The position numbers and the translations under genes are program-made. Source: Arthrobacter globiformis NBRC 12137 (GTDB lineage: Bacteria > Actinomycetota > Actinomycetes > Actinomycetales > Micrococcaceae). Taken from it: 64,000 nucleotides of DNA. Below the pieces are notes generated by a model. That model was not told where the DNA came from and searched no databases. It worked only from the letters and a program-made list of their open reading frames with translations. Shown one piece after another: positions 59,450-64,000 of the stretch. Numbering within the stretch: the stretch's first letter is position 1; every line of letters starts with the position of its first letter. The stretch lies in assembly GCF_000238915.1 (NCBI RefSeq), contig NZ_BAEG01000039.1, positions 80,037 to 144,036 on the forward strand, given 5' to 3'.

Positions 59450-59731
59450 TTATTCCTCGAAGCCCAGCGCGAAGGCGGCATCGAGGTCGTGCTGCGAGTA
59501 GGCGCGGAAGGCAATATGGGTGGTCGTGTGCACGACGGCGGGCACCTTGGACAGCTTGTCGGCGATGACGTCCGCGAGGTCTTCGTGCTGCGCCACGCGT
59601 GCCACGGCGATCAGGTCCCATTCCCCGGTCACGGAGTAGACCTCGCTGATGCCCTCAATGGCGGATATTTCCTCGGCCGTCTCGGGGATGCGCGAGGCGT
59701 CTGTCTTGATCAGGACGAATGCGGTGATCAC
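59450..59731 (-). CDS. Stand-alone Lrp/AsnC ligand-binding (RAM) domain protein
   Basis: A 93-residue protein consisting only of the AsnC/Lrp C-terminal effector domain: AFVLIKTDASRIPETAEEISAIEGISEVYSVTGEWDLIAVARVAQHEDL. The HTH of full-length Lrp proteins is missing and not found upstream. Such SraMs are known in archaea and actinobacteria and may modulate full-length Lrp partners or bind amino acids. GTG start with GGAAGG 7 nt upstream. Near trpD; a link to amino-acid sensing is a guess. Confidence 0.87.
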   Translation of the reverse strand: MITAFVLIKTDASRIPETAEEISAIEGISEVYSVTGEWDLIAVARVAQHEDLADVIADKLSKVPAVVHTTTHIAFRAYSQHDLDAAFALGFEE

Positions 59732-59782
59732 TGTGAACCCTTCCGGATCTGTTGAGCTGTGCTGCCAGCCTAATACATGGAG

Positions 59783-60193
59783 TCAGGCGCGTCGGCGTCC
59801 GCGCAGGCGGAGGACTATGGCCACAATGAGGCGGTAGCCAAGGAGGAATACCGCCAGGCTCAGCAGGGCCACGATCACAAACGGCAGCACCACGGTTTGT
59901 CCCGTGAGCGCGCGCAGCACCATTCCGATGGCCACGCTGCCGAGCCAGACAGCAACGCCGGCCGGCCACAGCGCCAGGGGCCGCCTCCAGACCCGCAGCA
60001 GCAGCCAGGCGACGGCCGCGCCGGCCAGGAATGGCCAGGCCGTGGCCAGGATTCCTGTCACTGACTCACCCCGCGCATGGGCATCGCGGCCGATGGCGGC
60101 GAAGGTCAGGATGAGGACGAAATCGGCCGCAGCTGCGGCGGCCGTCAGGGCCGGAACCGCCCGTGTTCCGGAACGGTCTGTCGTGGAAGGCAT
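59783..60193 (-). CDS. DUF3054 membrane protein
   Basis: A 136-residue protein with four predicted membrane helices and the DUF3054 pattern AADFVLILTFAAIGRDAHARGE, then TAWPFLAGAAVAWLL and GMVLRALTG. Function unknown. ATG 60193 has no SD; TAGGCT at 60201-60206 lies 7 nt before it (leaderless candidate). The C-terminus is a short basic tail. Confidence 0.85.
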   Translation of the reverse strand: MPSTTDRSGTRAVPALTAAAAAADFVLILTFAAIGRDAHARGESVTGILATAWPFLAGAAVAWLLLRVWRRPLALWPAGVAVWLGSVAIGMVLRALTGQTVVLPFVIVALLSLAVFLLGYRLIVAIVLRLRGRRRA

Positions 60194-60291
60194 GATTCCG
60201 AGCCTATCCGTTTTCCGCAGGTCTTGCCCCGACGGGAATATGCCGTGACGATGTCAGGCAGAACCAACGTGCACGGACGGAAGGAGTCCTG

Positions 60292-60675
60292 GTGAAGCTC
60301 GTCCAGATTGCCCAGCATGCCGAAAACCTTGACCGGGCAGCGGAGTTCTACTCCGCCTTGCTGGGTTCCGCGCCGGCGGCGGTCTTCGAGCCGCCAGGAC
60401 TGCTGTTCTTCGATCTCGACGGCGTCAGGCTCCTGCTGGAGCGGGGAGCGCCGTCGTCGGTGGTCTACATTGAGGTCCCGGACGTGCGGTCACGCGTGGC
60501 GGAACTGGAAGCCGCGGGTGTGGAAGTGGTCAGCGCGCCGCACGTGATTTTCCATCACGATGATGCGCGGCTCGGCCCGGCGGGGACAGATGAATGGATG
60601 GCGTTCATCAGGGACAGTGAAGGTAATACGGTCGGCCTGGTGAGCCACGAGGCCGACGGCGGTCCGCCCGCCTGA
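60292..60675 (+). CDS. VOC family protein (glyoxalase-like)
   Basis: A 127-residue protein of the vicinal-oxygen-chelate fold, similar to methylmalonyl-CoA epimerase-like VOC proteins. VQIAQHAENLDRAAEFYSALLG starts the fold, SVVYIEVPDVRSRVAELEAAGVEV the second half, ending MAFIRDSEGNTVGLVS. His and Glu residues at the metal positions (Q.AQHAE, IEV, DSEGN) are compatible with metal binding. GTG start with AAGGAG 6 nt before. Substrate unknown. Confidence 0.82.
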   Translation: MKLVQIAQHAENLDRAAEFYSALLGSAPAAVFEPPGLLFFDLDGVRLLLERGAPSSVVYIEVPDVRSRVAELEAAGVEVVSAPHVIFHHDDARLGPAGTDEWMAFIRDSEGNTVGLVSHEADGGPPA

Positions 60676-60721
60676 GCAGGCGCCGGCAAACCAGGCGGGC
60701 CCCACGAAGGAGGAGAGCAGC

Positions 60722-61195
60722 GTGCAGAAAATCACACCCTGCCTGTGGTTCGACAACCAGGCGGAGGAAGCGGCCGAATATTACGTGTCCGTCTTCGACA
60801 ACGCCTCGATCACCAGCGTCTCACGCTTCGGTGAGGGCGGCCCCGGCCCGGCAGGCCAGGCCGTCGTCGTCGAATTTGAAATCGAGGGCCAGACTTTCCA
60901 GGCCTTGAACGGGGGACCGGCGTTCTCCTTCAGTGAGGCGGTGTCCTTCGTGGTGGACTGCGGCTCGCAGGAAGAGGTTGACCGCTACTGGAACTCCCTC
61001 ACGGAGGGCGGCAGTGAGAGCCAGTGCGGCTGGCTCAAGGACAGGTACGGCGTTTCGTGGCAGATAGTGCCGAAAGTTCTCAGCCAGCTGATCAACGGGC
61101 CCGACCCAGCCGGCGCCCAGCGCGCCGTCCAGGCCATGCTGGGCATGCAGAAGCTGGAGATCGCAGAACTCCGGCGGGCATACGACGGCGGGTAG
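60722..61195 (+). CDS. VOC protein of the PhnB-like (3-dmu-9_3-mt) group
   Basis: A 157-residue protein of the PhnB-type VOC group: ITPCLWFDNQAEEAAEYYVSVF, FEIEGQTFQALNGGPAFSF, SEAVSFVVDCGSQEEVDRYWNSLTEGG, CGWLKDRYGVSWQIVPKVL. Often annotated as 3-demethylubiquinone methyltransferase-like, without catalytic evidence. GTG start with AAGGAGGAG upstream; 46 bp after the first VOC gene, probably one transcript. Confidence 0.85.
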   Translation: MQKITPCLWFDNQAEEAAEYYVSVFDNASITSVSRFGEGGPGPAGQAVVVEFEIEGQTFQALNGGPAFSFSEAVSFVVDCGSQEEVDRYWNSLTEGGSESQCGWLKDRYGVSWQIVPKVLSQLINGPDPAGAQRAVQAMLGMQKLEIAELRRAYDGG

Positions 61196-61245
61196 TTCCC
61201 CGGACAGCCGGCCACCCAGCACCCCAAGGTTTTTCCAAGAAGTAT

Positions 61246-61283
61246 CAGTACCCTGTGGGCAGGGTACTGAACAGTACTGAACA
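61246..61283. promoter_or_regulatory. Inverted and direct repeats upstream of the GH16 gene
   Basis: CAGTACCCTG (61246-61255), TGGG, CAGGGTACTG (61260-61269): a perfect 10-bp inverted repeat. Overlapping it are two direct copies of GTACTGAACA (61264-61273 and 61274-61283). Located 48-85 bp before the ATG; a regulator site is inferred. Confidence 0.5.
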
Positions 61284-61330
61284 GGATGCGTTGGGCGGGG
61301 CGCTGCGAAGGCTGCAAACCGAGGTGAGTC

Positions 61331-62107
61331 ATGCTGTGGAGAAGAAGGCTGGCAACGGCAATCATCGCTGCCGTTTCGTTGAATGTGGCGGCAGTAAACC
61401 TGAACGGAGACTACTCCGTGGGAACCATGGACGGGGCAGTCGCAGCGACTGTCGCGCCGAACGTGCAGGCCGCAGTCCTGCGCAACTGGGGTCTGGTGGT
61501 GGCCGGAGACGAGTTCAACTACCTGGGAGCGCCCAACCCGCTTAAGTGGAAGGTGTATGACAGCGTCGGCCATGACGGCAACGGGATCCGCAGCCCTAAA
61601 GCGGTGAAGATTATGTACGGGGCGGCCTTCATCACCGGCGACGCCAATGGCACCACCGGCGGGATGTCCGCCAGGTTCGCTCAGCAGAAATACGGCCGCT
61701 GGGAAACCAGGATGAGAACCACTGTGCGGGACGTGGAGTACCACCCGGTGGTGCTGCTGTGGCCCAATGACAACAACTCGCCGAACTGCGCCGAGATTGA
61801 CTACGCGGAGGCGCTGGGCAACGTCAACGTGATCAAGTTCAGCCTCCATTACGCCTGCACGCGGTCCAACTTTCAGACGCGGGCGGCCAAGGCCATCGAC
61901 CTTACCCAGTGGCACAATTACGCCCTGGAGTGGACCCGGACCGGAATCACCGGCTATATCGACGGGGTCCCGTGGTTCATCGACACTAATCCGGCCCACC
62001 TGCCGACCGTGGGCATGCATCAGACGCTCCAGCTCGACTGGTTCCCGGACGGAACCGTCACTACTCAGACCCAGATGATCGTCGACTGGGTACGCGTTTA
62101 CCGGTAG
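61331..62107 (+). CDS. Secreted glycoside hydrolase family 16 protein
   Basis: A 258-residue secreted enzyme: signal peptide (LWRRRLATAIIAAVSLNVAAV), then a GH16 jelly roll with DEFNYLGAPNPLKWKVYDS, YGRWETRMRTTV and the catalytic CAEIDYAEAL (E-x-D-x-x-E), and HYALEWTRTGITGYIDG (WHNYALEW), a family landmark. GH16 enzymes cut beta-1,3 or 1,4-glucans and galactans; the substrate cannot be fixed. GAGGTG precedes the ATG. Upstream repeats suggest controlled expression. Confidence 0.9.
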   Translation: MLWRRRLATAIIAAVSLNVAAVNLNGDYSVGTMDGAVAATVAPNVQAAVLRNWGLVVAGDEFNYLGAPNPLKWKVYDSVGHDGNGIRSPKAVKIMYGAAFITGDANGTTGGMSARFAQQKYGRWETRMRTTVRDVEYHPVVLLWPNDNNSPNCAEIDYAEALGNVNVIKFSLHYACTRSNFQTRAAKAIDLTQWHNYALEWTRTGITGYIDGVPWFIDTNPAHLPTVGMHQTLQLDWFPDGTVTTQTQMIVDWVRVYR

Positions 62108-62168
62108 CACGGAGCAGAAAAGTTCTCCGGGGGACGACGGCGGGAGGTTCCGCCGTCGTCCGTTTCCG

Positions 62169-63832
62169 TCAGGCGGTGGCCTGGTAGGCCTTGACCCGCT
62201 GTTCCACCACGAGGTGGATGAGGGCGAAGACGCCGTCCTCCTCGATGGCGGCCAACGCCGCGTCCAAGGCGGCCGGAATGTCCTTGTCCTCGGTAACCGT
62301 AATGCCGAACCCGCCAAAGGCCCTGGCCATCATGCCGAAGTGCGGATTCTTCAGCTGGGTGCCGGACACACGTTCGGGATAGTGCCGCTCCTGATGGGTA
62401 CGGATGGTGTGCCGTACTCCTGGTTGTCCATGACGATGACCAGCGGCGTGGCACCGTACTGGGCCGCGGTGGCGAGTTCCTGGCCGTTCATAAGGAACTC
62501 GCCGTCGCCGGCAACAGTGACAACGCGGCGCCGCGGCTCAGCAAGTGAGGCCGCGACGGCAGAGGGGATGGAATAGCCCATGGAGCCGTTCCGGGCGCTG
62601 ATCATTGAGGCGTAGCGGCGGGTGGGGAAGTACCGGTGGGCCCAGTTTGTGTGCTCGCCCGCCCCGAACGTCACCAGGGCATCCTCAGGCAGCTTAGGGA
62701 CCAGGTGTGCCATCAGGGTGTCCATCCGGGCCGGTCCGGGGGCGGGGACGGGTGAGGGGAGCGCGGCGAACGACTCCTGCTCCGCCCTCATCCGGCCTGT
62801 CCACGCCTTCCACTCCTCCTTCACCTGCACGTCGATGCCGGCCAGGTCGCGGACGAAGGCCTCGGGTTTCGCCAGGATCTGCCGCGAGACGGGGCCCGAA
62901 CGGCCGCGCAGTGAGGGGTCGATGGTGACCAGGAAGTTCTTCTTGCTCCAGTCCTGCCGGCAGACGAATCCGTCCGTAATCACGTCTCCCGGGACAGTAC
63001 CCACAAAGACGAGAAGGTCGGTTTCCTCCAGCAGGTCGTAGGTGGGGCGCGGGCGGCCGTAACCGATGGGACCCACATAGGACGGGGAGTCAAAGGAGAC
63101 TGTTCCCTGGGTGCGCCATTCAGCGGCGGCGGGAATCTGGTGCCGCTCCAGCCATGCGGTCAGCTGATCAGCTGCGGATTGGGTCCAGTCGTTGCCGCCC
63201 GTCACGAACAGCGGCTTGTTGGACACAGCCAGTGCAGCCTTCAGTGCCTCGGCGTCGTTGCTGCTCATGCCGCCGCCGGCCACCGGGATGGGCGGGTGCG
63301 GCGTCGGATCAATCAGGTCCCGGAGGATGTCTTCGGGCAGGCCCACCACCACTGGCCCCGGCCGGCCGCTCATGGCGGCAAACATGGCCTCAGCCACAAT
63401 TTCGGATGCCCGCTCCGCGTGGTCGAGGACCATGACGCGTTTGGCACCGGTATCGAACCACGCTTTGATGTCGAACTCCTGGAACGCCTCGCGGTCCCGG
63501 TGCGCGAACGGAATCAGGCCCACGAACAGCAGCATCGGTGTCGAGTCCTGCCAGGCCGTGTGCAGCCCCACGTGCGCGTTGGCTGCACCGGGTCCCCGGG
63601 TGACCATCGCCACCCCGGGTCGCTGGTTCATTTTGCCGTCAGCCTCTGCCATGTACGCCGCCCCGCCCTCGTGCCGGCAGACAATGGTTTCAATATCGGA
63701 GCTGTGCAGGCCGTCCAGGACGTCAAGGAAGCTTTCACCGGGCACCACATAGGTGCGCTCCACGCCATGGGCCGCGAGCGAATCGACGATCACATGCCCG
63801 GCGGACTTCAGGGCCGCGTGCGGTGCAGGCAC
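62169..63832 (-). pseudogene. Thiamine-pyrophosphate enzyme (acetolactate-synthase-like), frameshifted
   Basis: Two frames make one TPP enzyme. The first (62351-63832, GTG start) carries the N-terminal Pyr domain with the catalytic Glu (VCRHEGGAAYMAEADG), central domain and the TPP/Mg motif VAGDGEFLMNGQELATA ... MDNQEYGT. The second (ending 62169) continues TIRTHQERHYPERVSGTQ to the C-terminus. They are separated by an extra dinucleotide: GTGTG at 62407-62411 on the plus strand where GTG would keep frame. Restored length would be about 553 residues. It is either a recent pseudogene or a sequencing error. True substrate unknown; it could be an acetolactate synthase relative. Confidence 0.85.
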
Positions 63833-63847
63833 GCTCTCGGGGCCAGC

Positions 63848-63931
63848 CTAGCGGAAATCTTGTCCGCGGGCCCGGTCAAGATTGGGGCGGTTGTCGGTGG
63901 CGGTCTGGGGGGACTGGGACTCTGTTGTCAT
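63848..63931 (-). CDS. Possible 27-codon ORF upstream of the TPP enzyme
   Basis: ATG at 63931 to TAG at 63848 encodes MTTESQSPQTATDNRPNLD and 8 more residues. It is in the same frame as the TPP enzyme, separated only by the TAG and five codons. AAAGAAAG lies upstream. It may be a former N-terminus, a leader, or chance. The remaining sequence to 64000 shows nothing recognisable. Confidence 0.3.
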   Translation of the reverse strand: MTTESQSPQTATDNRPNLDRARGQDFR

Positions 63932-64000
63932 GTGCTTTCTTTGGCTATTCGGCGGGCGGGTGGGTGTAAAGCTGCGGATCTCTATTTGATGGGGGTCGGG

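Noticed and set aside
62098..62454. Separate gene within the 3' part of the TPP enzyme
   Set aside because: Third frame across the frameshift; it lacks family similarity, whereas the other two frames join into one TPP enzyme.

Overview
This is 64 kb of high-GC chromosome from an actinobacterium, most likely the family Micrococcaceae (Arthrobacter / Pseudarthrobacter type). The assignment rests on gene content: a diheme QcrC with a three-helix Rieske protein and four-helix CtaF (the actinobacterial bcc-aa3 supercomplex), DUF3043, DUF3097, a 13E12-type DUF222/HNH gene, many GTG/TTG starts, and many genes with a -10-like hexamer 6-7 nt before the start and no Shine-Dalgarno (leaderless style). 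It was inferred from the sequence without a database search.

Layout. 1-2.7 kb: minus-strand glycosyltransferase (cut by the edge), alpha/beta hydrolase, aldo/keto reductase and a VOC protein. 2.8-5.1 kb: katG. 5.2-10.4 kb: glycerol locus, with a SorC-type regulator divergent from glpD-glpF-glpK. 10.5-11.9 kb: an insertion sequence with multiple phased terminal repeats, between glpK and leuS. 12-14.7 kb: leuS behind a leucine leader peptide and intrinsic terminator. 14.7-22.3 kb: DegV protein, DUF222/HNH protein, small orphan protein, comEA, comEC, holA. 22.5-26.8 kb: rpsT, PemK-like gene, lepA, hemW. 26.9-31.5 kb: DUF4870, DUF3097, then CIRCE-hrcA-dnaJ-rsmE. 31.5-38.4 kb: GerMN lipoprotein, phoH-ybeY-CNNM/CBS-era (overlapping genes), LCP protein. 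38.4-46.3 kb: M13 peptidase, leuA behind a second leucine leader, recO-uppS, hydrolase, pyrD. 46.4-49.1 kb: DUF3043, M20 peptidase, ErpA-type Fe-S carrier. 49.3-58.1 kb: ctaC-ctaD-ctaF and, facing them, ctaE-qcrC-qcrA-qcrB, with ptsH and a DasR/NagR-like GntR gene in between. 58.3-63.9 kb: trpD, AsnC ligand-domain protein, DUF3054, two VOC proteins, GH16 hydrolase, and a thiamine-pyrophosphate enzyme broken by a 2-bp insertion.

How it works together. Most of the window is housekeeping: respiration (bcc-aa3), translation and ribosome maturation (leuS, rpsT, lepA, ybeY, era, rsmE), heat shock, cell envelope (uppS, LCP), and leucine, tryptophan and pyrimidine synthesis. The most informative signals are regulatory: two leucine leader peptides with a shared core (MRA-x-LLL..S) before leuS and leuA, a near-perfect CIRCE, a DasR-type site between ptsH and gntR, and about ten candidate leaderless starts. 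No CRISPR array, prophage, rRNA or tRNA was recognised, and no clearly new multi-gene system was found.
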